47,113 nucleotides of DNA, from the NCBI GenBank assembly GCA_913063325.1, contig CAJXYE010000033.1, positions 1 to 47,113 of the forward strand, in the 5' to 3' direction. A model generated the notes under the pieces. It made no database searches. It was not told the DNA's origin and saw nothing but the letters and a program-made list of their open reading frames with translations. Position 1 is the stretch's first letter, and each line of letters starts with the position of its first letter. The translations under genes were made by a program, and so were the position numbers. The DNA comes from an uncultured Colwellia sp. (GTDB lineage: Bacteria > Pseudomonadota > Gammaproteobacteria > Enterobacterales > Alteromonadaceae). Positions 1 to 8,544 of the stretch are shown one piece after another.

Positions 1-128
1 TACAACGCTCTATACGTGGGTCAGAAACTGAATCAAAGTGGGTCAAAAAAGTCGCGCTCATGTTAATTATCCTCAATACATTATATTGAGATCTGATCGC
101 GACTTAAGTTAAAAGTTCAATTTATAAT
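1..128. mobile_element. possible insertion-sequence end (remnant)
   Basis: This stretch carries two direct copies of GTGGGTCA (16-23 and 38-45), a small inverted repeat (CTCAATA...TATTGAG, about 73-90) and GTCGCG / CGCGAC arms around it. Just after it, a histidine-kinase reading frame opens mid-domain. Repeated GGGTCA-type motifs are a feature of IS21-family ends, so an IS end that interrupted the kinase is plausible. No transposase gene is visible because the window begins here. This is inference. Confidence 0.3.
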
Positions 129-130
129 GA

Positions 131-280
131 TCTTGCCGTGGCACACAAGTAGGTTTAAACAATATAAAACAGCGTATTGCTTTAATGTATGGTGCGCAAG
201 GTACTCTGGTCCAAGAAGACGTTAATGGTATTTATCAGGTGAAATTAACTTTACCGTGTGAGGTACTTTCTCATGAGTAA
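131..280 (+). pseudogene. C-terminal remnant of a LytS/YehU-type histidine kinase
   Basis: An open frame after a stop at 128-130 encodes only the end of a kinase ATPase domain. It contains GTQVGLNNIKQRI, which matches the G2 ATP-lid motif (GxGxGLxN) of LytS-type sensor kinases, then about 30 residues to a stop that overlaps the next gene's start by 8 bases. Such kinases are normally encoded directly upstream of, and overlapping, their LytTR response regulator, which is the arrangement here. The sensor, dimerisation and N-box parts are missing. The sequence ahead of it looks like an insertion element end, so the kinase was probably interrupted. It is unlikely to be functional. Confidence 0.6.
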
Positions 281-995
281 TATTCTCAATGCCATTCTTA
301 TTGATGATGAACGTATGGCGCGCCAAGAGTTGCTACGACTCTTAAAAAATCATCCAGAAATTAATGTGGTTGCACAAGCTGAGGATATTGAACAAGGTTA
401 CGATGAGATAGTAAAACATAAGCCGGATGTTGTTTTCCTTGATATCGAAATGCCCGGCGGTACAGGGCTTACTTTAGCTGAAAAGCTTAAAGGTGAAATT
501 CCCATTGTTTTTTGTACCGCTTATGATGAGTTTGCCGTTGATGCTTTTGCTTTAAATGCGGTTGATTATTTAGTTAAACCGATTGACCCTGCTCGATTAG
601 CTGAAACTACTATCAAGCTTATAACCCCTAGTGAGTTGACAACATTACCAGCGTTGCATGATGATTTTAAGTTAATGGTTAAATTTAGCGACCACATGAA
701 AATCATCCGTTTAGGCGATATTTCACGGTTTAAAAGCATTGGTAATCATGCCGCTATTTACACAGCCCAAGGTAAAGCATATTTACATAGTTCGCTAAAT
801 AAAATAGAGGCGAGGTTAGATGAGAATAGTTATTTTCGTGCCAGTCGCGTTGATACTTTGCGCTTAGACAGCATAGAAAAGCTTGAGCAAAATATTAATT
901 ACGGCCTCATTGCCTATTTAAATAATGGCAGTAAAGTTGAAATATCACGTCGCCAAGCGAGTAAACTAAAAAGCCAATTAGGTTTTCCTGAATAA
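273..995 (+). CDS. LytTR-family response regulator
   Basis: About 240 residues: an N-terminal receiver domain (residues 5-115) with the acidic pair in IDDERMARQE, the phospho-acceptor Asp in VVFLDIEMPGG, a Thr in FCTAYDE and the conserved Lys in VKPID. It is followed by a LytTR DNA-binding domain (residues 140-240) with the typical ISRRQASKLK ending. This is the AlgR/LytR/YehT class, which binds direct repeats and works with a LytS-type kinase. I chose the ATG at 273 because the receiver begins immediately there and it overlaps the kinase tail; a GTG at 258 would add five residues. The partner kinase upstream is truncated, so this regulator appears to be orphaned or driven by another kinase. 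Confidence 0.88.
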   Translation: MSNILNAILIDDERMARQELLRLLKNHPEINVVAQAEDIEQGYDEIVKHKPDVVFLDIEMPGGTGLTLAEKLKGEIPIVFCTAYDEFAVDAFALNAVDYLVKPIDPARLAETTIKLITPSELTTLPALHDDFKLMVKFSDHMKIIRLGDISRFKSIGNHAAIYTAQGKAYLHSSLNKIEARLDENSYFRASRVDTLRLDSIEKLEQNINYGLIAYLNNGSKVEISRRQASKLKSQLGFPE

Positions 996-1096
996 CACTT
1001 TTATTAGCTAACTTCGTATCAATTTAAATTTTTGTACAAATTAAACAGAATTAGAAATTTGTAATAAATTACTTAACTATTTTAAGATCGAAACGG

Positions 1097-1123
1097 GAAG
1101 CGACTATTCTAATTAGTAGCTTC
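1097..1123 (+). terminator. hairpin after LytTR regulator gene
   Basis: GAAGC(g)ACTA and TAGT(a)GCTTC form a stem of about ten pairs with one mismatch and a seven-base loop. There is no strong T-run, so it is a weak terminator candidate. Confidence 0.35.
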
Positions 1124-1161
1124 TTGAATGGTAACAGGTATAAATAAAAGCGTTGCCCCTG

Positions 1162-1587
1162 CTAAGCTTCATCTAGCTGAAGGATTAAACTGAATTTTGC
1201 GCCGGCCAAGGTGGATTTTTCAATAGTACACTGCCCTTGATGCCAATCCATTATTCTTTTTACTATGGCTAGACCTAGGCCAAAGCCTCCTTGTTGCTTG
1301 TTCCTACTTTTATCTAAACGGGTAAAGGCTTGGAAGATACTTTCTTCATCCTCGCCATCAATACCACAACCATCATCGCTGACCGAAATAATGAGTTGAT
1401 TATTTTGTATGTTCGCTTTGATTTCAACTAAGTTATCGGCGTAGCGAATAGCATTAGTAATTAAGTTTTGGCTGGCTCTTTCTATTAGATGGCCATTACA
1501 TAAACAAAAAAGTTCATCTTGTAGTTCCAGTGTTAGCATTTTATCTGTGCTGTGCTGCGCTTTTGCTTCGCTACTTAATCTAAACAC
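1162..1587 (-). pseudogene. histidine kinase fragment (HATPase domain only)
   Basis: The 141-residue frame holds a complete HATPase_c domain: N box (NLITNAIRY), G1 box (DDGCGI), F box (IFQAFTRLD) and G2 box (GGFGLGLAIV). This resembles RstB/EnvZ-type sensor kinases. No transmembrane sensor, HAMP or histidine-containing dimerisation domain precedes it; a stop codon lies directly before the GTG at 1587 and nothing kinase-like is found further upstream. It therefore looks like the 3' remnant of a lost two-component sensor, with no response-regulator gene adjacent. A stand-alone ATPase-domain protein is possible but less likely. Confidence 0.6.
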
Positions 1588-1657
1588 TTATTTAGAATTC
1601 TGGCGAATAATCATGGCTAATAGTTGCGCTTTATTTACGGTTTAGGTAGAAAAATTA

Positions 1658-2071
1658 TTAGAATAATCCTTTAAACCAAGTCCAAATACCAAATGAAAAA
1701 TTTGGAAATATATCAATTCCTAAGGCGGACTTTATCAAATACAGAATAAGTAAACCTAATCCTGTGCACAGCAGTAAAAAGGTACTAATAAATAGAGCCT
1801 GACCCATTAATGATATCTGTTTTTCTTTTCTTGATAAGTCCCTGTGGTTTTTTCCTGTCAGAAATACATAATAAAAACGCCATTTATAAAACGGAATTTT
1901 AAAAGTTCCTCTTAAATCTATAGAATGTCGACCCCAGCTTCTAGAGCCTAAAATAGTGAATAAATGCGTTAATTGCTCATCATTAAAGCTATCAGCAACA
2001 CTCTCCGGCATCTTTTCTAGGATGCCTTTAATTGTTTGTTCGTCTCTAATGTTTTTCTTTAACGGAGGCAA
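1658..2071 (-). CDS. hypothetical inner-membrane protein
   Basis: A 137-residue protein not assignable to a function. The N-terminal half is polar and ends in a basic, aromatic segment (RSWGRHSIDLRG, then FYKWRFYYVFLTGKNHR). One strongly hydrophobic stretch (about residues 93-118) is followed by a short aromatic tail (FGIWTWFKGLF). The Arg-rich 'HSIDLRG...KWRFYYVFL' pattern looks familiar from small membrane proteins of Shewanella-like bacteria, but I cannot name the family. It stands alone, convergent to nothing obvious, next to the kinase fragment. An ATG start with GGAGG-like bases upstream on the minus strand supports it being real. Confidence 0.6.
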   Translation of the reverse strand: MPPLKKNIRDEQTIKGILEKMPESVADSFNDEQLTHLFTILGSRSWGRHSIDLRGTFKIPFYKWRFYYVFLTGKNHRDLSRKEKQISLMGQALFISTFLLLCTGLGLLILYLIKSALGIDIFPNFSFGIWTWFKGLF

Positions 2072-2689
2072 TATTAAATCCTTTTAATCGGAGGAGCTTA
2101 AATTATATTATTATTCAGTAAATATCAGCAACTAATATCTTCTTACGGTGCTGTCCTTTGACACTGATTTCTGGTATTTCAGTTGTTATTGGTAACCGAA
2201 CTAATATTGATAGTTGTTCCGGTATCACGCAGCTTCATGAGTGATAATACGCTTTGCATCCCATTGAGCGATAATCACCTAATGCACGTAATAACGCTAG
2301 CCTAGCCAATAAGAAGAGTGCACCTTTCATACTTTACTCACAAGGACTCTATTCTAGGTGCTAACTCAATGTAAGGTGTCAGTCATTAGTGCAATGGTGC
2401 AGTAAAACCTCGCGTTTTATTAACTTAGAAATACGACTTAAAAATTCATAGCTATACTTGAATTATGATTAAAGTTCTAGTTATTACATATCAAACGGAT
2501 GTTACAGATTATTTCTGTATCCCTTTATTCTATATGTCACTATTTCCGCATTTCTAACGAAGATTAACATGCCGTTGAAGGTTATCTATGCTTATTTGGG
2601 AAGTGATACATCCAAGTTAAAAAATGACCAATAGCAACTATTCACACAATCTAAAATAATGAACCATTCTTTGTAAGGTAAGTCGCAAT
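2072..2689. other. non-coding stretch, no gene seen
   Basis: About 620 bases between divergent genes. No reading frame with recognisable protein similarity, no tRNA-like fold and no strong palindrome was seen. It must contain the promoters for both flanking genes, but none could be fixed confidently. Confidence 0.4.
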
Positions 2690-2693
2690 ATGA

Positions 2694-4310
2694 GTGTTGA
2701 TAATGCCTAAGATTAATAAAATAAGTAAACTTTTATCCTCTAAAATATTGCGTTCACGCTTTATGGTAGAAGTTATTCTTATTGTATTGGCAGCCCTGGC
2801 GATATTTTGGTTTGCTCAAGAATATGATGCCTTTGAGTTCCTAGTCGAAGAGTCTCGTAAACATGAGGATTGGGAATTAGACGAATTATTTACCTTGTTA
2901 ATGATTTCTGCTTTTGCCTTCTTATTTATCACTATTCGCAATGGACGTTATTTAAAATTAGAAATAAAACGACGTTTAGAAGCTGAAAAAGAGATTAAAA
3001 CACTCGCCTTTTTTGATAGCTTAACAGGCTTACCGAACAGAGATTTATGCCATAATCGTTTAGACCATATTCTTATACATGCCAAAAGGTCTAACAGTTC
3101 AGCTGCTATTTTATTTATTGATTTAGATAGTTTTAAAGCAGTTAATGATACCTATGGCCATGATGCGGGTGATTACGTGCTTAAAGAAACTGCTACCAGA
3201 ATGTCAAACCGTTTACGTAGTGATGATACGCTTGCTCGAATTGCGGGTGATGAATTTATGGTTATTTTAGAGAGCCTTTCTAGTCCAAATAATGTGAGTA
3301 ATTTAGCTGAAAAGTTGATTGAAGTAATTGAACCGCCTTTTATTGTCGATGGCCATGAAGCTTATATAGGATTAAGCATAGGAATTGCCATTTACCCGGG
3401 TGATGGTGAAACAGCTACACAGCTGATCAAAAATGCGGATACAGCCATGTATCATGCTAAAGATTCAGGGAAAAATACCTTTCGATTCTTTTCCAGTGAA
3501 CTTGATCAACAAGCAAAAACAAAGTTACAAATCAGCAACCAATTACGCCAAGCTATGGATCGCGATGAATTTACCCTTCATTTCCAACCAATCATCGATA
3601 CCGGCACACATCAGATTAAAGGTGCAGAAGCGCTTTTACGTTGGAATAATACTTTATTAGGTAATGTTCCCCCTGATATTTTTATCCCTATCGCAGAAGA
3701 CACCGGCCTTATTTCTGCGATTGGTGATTGGGTTTTATCACAGGCTTGCCATCAAAATAAAGGATGGCATATTGCCGGCTATTCAGAACTGGTTATGTCA
3801 GTGAATATGTCTGTACGTCAACTTGAGTTAGAAAATTATGCGGCTACTGTGCATGCCTGTTTAATTGATAGTAAATTAGCAGCAAAATATCTTGAGTTAG
3901 AGTTAACCGAAACGACTCTTATGAAAGATATCGATGTGGCGACACTTCGAATAGAACAGTTAAAATCGTTAGGTATCTCGATTTCCCTTGATGATTTTGG
4001 TACCGGTTACTCTTCGATGAGTTACTTATGTAAACTCAATATAGATCGCATTAAGATAGATCGTAGTTTCATTCGCTTTATCCCTGAAAGTAAGGATGAT
4101 GTTATCACAGCAAATGCCATTATTTCACTCGCCAATAATCTCAACTTTAAAGTTACTGCGGAAGGTATCGAAACCCTAGAGCAAAAAATATTTATTGATT
4201 CGACAATTGTTGATTCAGTACAAGGCTTTTATTACAGTAAAGCCGTAACAGCCACTGAATTTGAGTTACTGTTAAAGCAGCCTAGTGTGTTACTTCAAAA
4301 GGTTAATTAA
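2694..4310 (+). CDS. GGDEF-EAL cyclic di-GMP signalling protein (AGDEF variant)
   Basis: About 538 residues. Two membrane segments (about 24-42 and 66-82) enclose a short periplasmic loop, followed by a linker, a GGDEF domain (about 100-265) and an EAL domain (about 275-530). The cyclase signature reads RIAGDEF (AGDEF); DSLTGLPNR is intact. The EAL domain has GAEALLRW, MSVRQLE, ELTETTLM, DDFGTGYSS, KIDRSFI and AEGIET, so phosphodiesterase residues look complete. Inference: mainly a c-di-GMP phosphodiesterase, possibly with a residual or regulatory cyclase domain. The start is odd. The best-placed ATG (2690, behind TAAGG) is in another frame and stops after six codons; the in-frame options are GTG 2694, TTG 2697 and ATG 2703. 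Confidence 0.9.
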   Translation: MLIMPKINKISKLLSSKILRSRFMVEVILIVLAALAIFWFAQEYDAFEFLVEESRKHEDWELDELFTLLMISAFAFLFITIRNGRYLKLEIKRRLEAEKEIKTLAFFDSLTGLPNRDLCHNRLDHILIHAKRSNSSAAILFIDLDSFKAVNDTYGHDAGDYVLKETATRMSNRLRSDDTLARIAGDEFMVILESLSSPNNVSNLAEKLIEVIEPPFIVDGHEAYIGLSIGIAIYPGDGETATQLIKNADTAMYHAKDSGKNTFRFFSSELDQQAKTKLQISNQLRQAMDRDEFTLHFQPIIDTGTHQIKGAEALLRWNNTLLGNVPPDIFIPIAEDTGLISAIGDWVLSQACHQNKGWHIAGYSELVMSVNMSVRQLELENYAATVHACLIDSKLAAKYLELELTETTLMKDIDVATLRIEQLKSLGISISLDDFGTGYSSMSYLCKLNIDRIKIDRSFIRFIPESKDDVITANAIISLANNLNFKVTAEGIETLEQKIFIDSTIVDSVQGFYYSKAVTATEFELLLKQPSVLLQKVN

Positions 4311-4745
4311 TTCACCACTACCTTCTATTTCTCATTAAAGTGTTTGAAATGTCATGATTAAACTAAAAGTCCCCTTTATATTTTCTTAGTGTCTTCTGTG
4401 AATATCTACAAAGGCAACAGTAGGATATAGACTCTACACGTAATGATACCAAGCAGAGATACTTAATTTTATTGAAATGCTTTACAATCCTAGCAAGTGC
4501 CATTTATAAATAGGATGGCTCCGAGTTTAAAGTAATCAAGCGAACTTCCTTGGTTGGAACATTACATGGAACATAGAAATAACCATAACTATAGTACTTA
4601 AGGATGGTCAACCATACATAGGTACAGGCACACCCTGAGGTAGTAAAATAATCACAGCTGTATCTCAGCAACTGGTTAATATCTTATATTTTAAAATGAA
4701 TATTGCTGAATAAGTTATGAGTCTTCGACGCTATTGGAGTAATAA
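4311..4745. other. intergenic stretch with possible decayed small ORF
   Basis: Most of these 435 bases show nothing. On the plus strand, about 4546-4713, one frame reads as plausible protein (containing EITITIVLKDGQPYIGTGTP) but is cut by a TGA before continuing to a TAA. It could be a relic of a small gene or chance. Confidence 0.2.
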
Positions 4746-5219
4746 GTGCCTACATTGAAATCTAAACGTTATAGTCTCAGTGAATTAGATGAGATAAATG
4801 AGCTAATCATACCGTTAAAAGCACTAGCAGACAGAGAACGTGCGGCTATCTATGGTTTAACGGGTATGGTTTACACACCCTATATAGATGATTATATGCA
4901 GGCTAGTATAAAGAAAGCTGAAATGCTTACTTGTTTAAAAAGACAAGGTTTATTGGCGTTGTCTGAGGTAGAGATAATTAGCGCAGCATTAGACTTATTA
5001 TATAAAAGAGCAAAAAATAATGCGGTTGTTGAGTATGATGGTCATTCTTACCAGCGCCGATTCACTCCGCTAAAATTAAGCAAGTCAGGCAAAGTTGTTC
5101 GCACCTGGGCAAGATTTTGGCTTTTACAATTGGCGAGTGGCAGGGTAGACCCTGTTTGGGAGTCTGAGGTACGAGAGATTTGGCCAACGTATTTTGTAAT
5201 CAAAGGGGTCGATATTTAG
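4746..5219 (+). CDS. hypothetical protein, 157 aa
   Basis: No family recognised. The protein is predicted soluble and mostly helical, with a helix-rich N-terminal half (SLSELDEINELIIPLKALADRE) and a basic middle (YQRRFTPLKLSKSGKVVRTWARFWL). It ends with a Trp-containing segment. There is no signal peptide or membrane segment. The start is GTG at 4746, preceded by TTGGAGT about eight bases upstream, a fair ribosome-binding site. It sits alone between the GGDEF-EAL gene and a broken AraC regulator on the opposite strand. Length, codon use like its neighbours and the ribosome site argue that it is a real gene. Confidence 0.6.
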   Translation: MPTLKSKRYSLSELDEINELIIPLKALADRERAAIYGLTGMVYTPYIDDYMQASIKKAEMLTCLKRQGLLALSEVEIISAALDLLYKRAKNNAVVEYDGHSYQRRFTPLKLSKSGKVVRTWARFWLLQLASGRVDPVWESEVREIWPTYFVIKGVDI

Positions 5220-5259
5220 AGTAAATGAATATCACTCTATCATTTATCCAGTGAGCGAT

Positions 5260-6078
5260 TTACTTTGCGTTAATTCTTGAGCTAAGTTTAAAGCCACTGT
5301 TTCTATATTGCTGTGGCGTTTTTTTAAATAGTATTTTAAAGGCGTAAATAAAAGATGAATCGGCATTATAGCCGACGTTAAACGCTACTTCTTGCACTGA
5401 AAGCGACGTTTAGAGTAAGTTTAACGATGAAACTAATCTAAGGTGTTGGCGCCACAGCGGAAAGCTCATACCGAGCTCTTTGGTGAATAACCTTGATAAT
5501 GTTCTTTCCGATGCCCCTACCTGTTTTGCCCAGTCAGATAGTTTTGTCGTTAATGTCGGGTCGTCCATCAAGGCGTTAAAAATACTCATTAGTCTCCTAT
5601 CACTTGGTAGGAGCAATGCCATATCGTAACACTCACCAGCACGAATTTGATCACTAAGTACCGTCAATAAGGCAGATACTACAGAGATCGGTGTATTTTT
5701 TTCCGTGACTGAATCTTTTATCTGTAACAGCAGCTCCCTTAAAAAAGGGCTGACTGATACTGCTTTGGTTTGCAGCGGAAACAGATTATTTATTTCAGGG
5801 TTTAAATAAATACCAATAAATTGAGTGTCAGTCATAACAAATGACTCATGTTCGGTATTAGCTGGAATAAATAACATACCGCTGTTTGGCACAATAAATT
5901 GAGTATTTACCACTTTGGTTTGCAGAATGCCTTGGAAGGGAAAAATTACTTGGTGCCAAGGGTGCTTATGCCACTCATCTACATAGCCTTTGGGCATAGC
6001 AATGACTTTAGCGATGGCTTGGAAATTAGCCTGCTCACTTATTAAGGTATTGGCAGATTTAACATGGCGGGTTGTCAT
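5260..6078 (-). pseudogene. AraC-family regulator interrupted by an in-frame TAA
   Basis: From the ATG at 6078 the frame encodes a cupin-type sensor domain (PWHQVIFPFQG, residues 39-49) and the first helix-turn-helix of an AraC DNA-binding domain (LSDWAKQVGASERTLSRLF). It then stops at TAA (5410-5412) after SSLNLL. Reading straight on in the same frame gives TSLSVQEVAFNVGYNADSS and FKKTPQQYR, exactly the second helix-turn-helix of AraC proteins, ending at 5260. This is a nonsense mutation rather than a frameshift; CAA to TAA would be the simplest cause. The truncated 222-residue product lacks half of its DNA-binding domain. The gene is divergent from the amidotransferase gene at 6192, which it may once have controlled. 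Confidence 0.85.
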
Positions 6079-6191
6079 TGTTTATTGTCTTAATGTAGAT
6101 ATTGCTACGCTAAAACCAATGATAGCATAGCTTATTAATTCGTTTGGTATCAGTTAGTCAATATGACAGATAACATGAAGGAGATAACTAT

Positions 6192-6929
6192 ATGCAGATA
6201 CATTTTATAATCCATGAAGCCTATGAAGGCTCTGGAGCATTTTTAAGTTGGGCGAATGAACATGGCTATGCAGTTACTTGTACAAGAGTATATTTGCAAG
6301 AGAACTTACCTGAAGATATTCAAGCGATTGATTTATTAATTGTATTAGGTGGCCCACAATGCCCTGCTACCACCCAAGAAGAATGTCATTATTTTAGTGC
6401 GGAAAAAGAAATAAGCTTTATTCGCCGCTGTGTTGAAGTCGATAAAGCCGTTATGGGAGTCTGCTTAGGTGCTCAGTTAATTGGTGAAGCACTTGGGGCA
6501 AAATTCGAACAAAGTCCACACAAGGAAATAGGTTATTTTCCCATAGAGTTGACTGAATCAGGTAGGAAACACCCTAACTTCTCACATTTTAATGCCATTG
6601 AAACTGTCGGTCATTGGCATAATGATATGCCGGGTTTAACGCCTACAAGTTATGTGTTGGCGACCAGTGCAGGTTGTCCAAGACAGATAATTGAGTACTC
6701 GCCTTTGGTGTATGGTTTTCAATGTCATTTAGAATTTACGGCTGAATCAATCACAGAATTAATTGCGGTATCAGCTGATGAATTCGAAACGACCGATCAT
6801 CATAACTATATACAAAATCCGGAGGGATTAATGGCTAACAGTAGTTTGTCTATGAACGCCTTATTATTCGAATTCATGGATAAGTTAATGGTTTCTTATG
6901 CTAAAAATAGCGTAGATAGGATGGTATAA
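6192..6929 (+). CDS. class I glutamine amidotransferase-like protein (GMP synthase-like)
   Basis: 245 residues forming a single GATase1 domain. The oxyanion-loop glycine segment (LIVLGGPQCPA, residues 48-58), the nucleophile elbow GVCLGAQL with Cys91, and the His179/Glu181 pair in GFQCHLEFT complete the catalytic triad. No synthetase domain is attached. Such stand-alone proteins (YfeJ-like, and gamma-glutamyl hydrolases of polyamine or amino-compound catabolism) remove glutamine or gamma-glutamyl groups; the substrate cannot be told here. The start is ATG 6192 with GAAGGAG a few bases upstream. The neighbour upstream and divergent is a broken AraC regulator; downstream is an unrelated membrane protein gene. 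Confidence 0.85.
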   Translation: MQIHFIIHEAYEGSGAFLSWANEHGYAVTCTRVYLQENLPEDIQAIDLLIVLGGPQCPATTQEECHYFSAEKEISFIRRCVEVDKAVMGVCLGAQLIGEALGAKFEQSPHKEIGYFPIELTESGRKHPNFSHFNAIETVGHWHNDMPGLTPTSYVLATSAGCPRQIIEYSPLVYGFQCHLEFTAESITELIAVSADEFETTDHHNYIQNPEGLMANSSLSMNALLFEFMDKLMVSYAKNSVDRMV

Positions 6930-7001
6930 AATTTCGCTGAAATAAAAGCTAGCTTATCAGGTCTTATTGGCACTTATTTTGTTAATGCGCTCAGGATTTT
7001 T

Positions 7002-7832
7002 ATGAAGTCACTTCATATGAACATTTCACTACTTTTACTTGGTCTTTCTACAGCACTCTTAGGTTTAAGTATGCTGCTGTTGGGCCCTCATAAACATATA
7101 ACCTTAACGACTGACTTTTATCTCATCTCCGGTTTATTACCTGCCAAAGTATTCAATTTAGTGGCTGCGGTGACTTTTATCGCTAGTGCAATTTTGGCTT
7201 TTCTATCGATAACTAAAGATAACTTGAGGTCTGTTTTAGGTGGTTTACTAATCGCGATAAGTATAGTGCCTTTAGGCTCGCTATTGAGTAACTCTATGTG
7301 GATAGCATCGATGGGCGGTTTTCCTGTTATAGGCTCAGGGCAAGGTGTTATTAAGTATTTCGCCTTGTTATCGATAGGCATAATGCTAACAAAGCGCCCT
7401 ATGTCTTTGTTGTTGTCTGCCTGGCTAAGTATTATTCCTGTTTTACTGGTATTGCTTTGGATTGGTGGTATGAAGTTCACTCTCCTTGAAGCACAAGGCA
7501 TAGAATCCTTGGTCAAAAGTTCTCCTTTTATGGGCTGGATGTATGACTTTTTTAGTATTCAAACAACCTCAAATATCATAGGTATTTATGATTTAATCGC
7601 TGTGGTAGCTTTAATTTTAGCTATCTACTATCCAAAATTTGCAATGCCAGCAATTGTTATGTCAGCCATGGTTTTTGTTGTGACTCAGACATTTTTAATA
7701 AGTTTTTCTGGTTCATTATCAAATGAAACATTACTATCAACGACAGGACATTTTCTCATTAAGGATTTATGGTTTTTGGTCTGTCTGTTTTTTTATTATT
7801 CAGCGTTAAAACAGTTACCCTCAAAGTCATAA
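7002..7832 (+). CDS. polytopic membrane protein of unknown function
   Basis: 276 residues with roughly seven or eight hydrophobic segments spread along the whole length, very few charged residues and short loops. The N-terminal segment (MNISLLLLGLSTALLGLSMLL) could start at ATG 7002 or ATG 7017. No motif of a transporter or enzyme family was recognised. The gene lies 70 bases after the amidotransferase gene and 8 bases before a MOSC-domain gene, so the three may be co-transcribed. Confidence 0.65.
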   Translation: MKSLHMNISLLLLGLSTALLGLSMLLLGPHKHITLTTDFYLISGLLPAKVFNLVAAVTFIASAILAFLSITKDNLRSVLGGLLIAISIVPLGSLLSNSMWIASMGGFPVIGSGQGVIKYFALLSIGIMLTKRPMSLLLSAWLSIIPVLLVLLWIGGMKFTLLEAQGIESLVKSSPFMGWMYDFFSIQTTSNIIGIYDLIAVVALILAIYYPKFAMPAIVMSAMVFVVTQTFLISFSGSLSNETLLSTTGHFLIKDLWFLVCLFFYYSALKQLPSKS

Positions 7833-7840
7833 GGTTACCT

Positions 7841-8524
7841 ATGCAAAACAAGCACTACCTAACGAATATTTACTGCGGCAAAGTAGCAACACGCTACGGC
7901 ATGGAAACAGCTATAGATAAACAGCCAGTTAAAGCCAGCTTGTATTTATCACTTGAAGGGTTGGCAGGTGATGAGTGTGGAGACAAGGTTCACCATGGTG
8001 GACCTGAGCGCGCATTGCATCAATATCCGGCTGAGCATTATGCTTATTGGCAGGACAAATACTCTAACAAAGTGGACTGGCAAGCTGCGGGTATGGGTGA
8101 AAACCTTAGCTCAGTAGGTATGACAGAGCATAATGTTTGTGTGGGCGATCGCTATCAGTGGGGCGAGGCTATTATCGAAGTGAGTCAGCCACGCTCACCT
8201 TGTTTTAAACTAAGCGAACGTTGGGATATTGAAAATTTTTCAGTGGATATGCAAGAGGTTAGTCGATGTGGATGGTTATACCGGGTTATTCAGCCAGGTA
8301 TGGTCAGTGTTGATGAACCTTTGCAGTTAATTGCTCGAGTTGAAAACGCCATGACGGTTAATGCGGTATGTGAGACATTTTTCGGTGACCCACTCAATAA
8401 AGAAAAGCTGTTAATGTTAAGGCAGCAAAGTAAGTTATCTGATTCTTGGATGAATAGAGTTGTGGAGCGCTTAGCAACTAACGAAGTAGAAAGTTGGAAT
8501 TTCAGGTTGTTTGGTCATGCCTAG
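7841..8524 (+). CDS. MOSC-domain protein, YiiM-like
   Basis: 227 residues from ATG 7841, close to the length of YiiM (about 224). It has the MOSC beta-barrel core (LEGLAGDECGDKVHHGGPERALHQYP, in part residues 36-61), GENLSS and the conserved cysteine in QPRSPCFKL. MOSC proteins carry sulfur or molybdenum-cofactor-related groups; YiiM reduces N-hydroxylated compounds such as 6-hydroxylaminopurine. The C-terminal part matches the 3-alpha domain of YiiM. A longer frame upstream (from 7769) overlaps the preceding membrane protein and is rejected because AAGG lies seven bases before the 7841 start. Detoxification of N-hydroxylated bases is likely. Confidence 0.85.
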   Translation: MQNKHYLTNIYCGKVATRYGMETAIDKQPVKASLYLSLEGLAGDECGDKVHHGGPERALHQYPAEHYAYWQDKYSNKVDWQAAGMGENLSSVGMTEHNVCVGDRYQWGEAIIEVSQPRSPCFKLSERWDIENFSVDMQEVSRCGWLYRVIQPGMVSVDEPLQLIARVENAMTVNAVCETFFGDPLNKEKLLMLRQQSKLSDSWMNRVVERLATNEVESWNFRLFGHA

Positions 8525-8544
8525 CAGGCAATCACAGTTGATAA

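Noticed and set aside
7118..7516. 132-codon minus-strand frame
   Set aside because: It lies wholly inside the membrane protein gene on the plus strand and shows no domain or ribosome site; a shadow frame.
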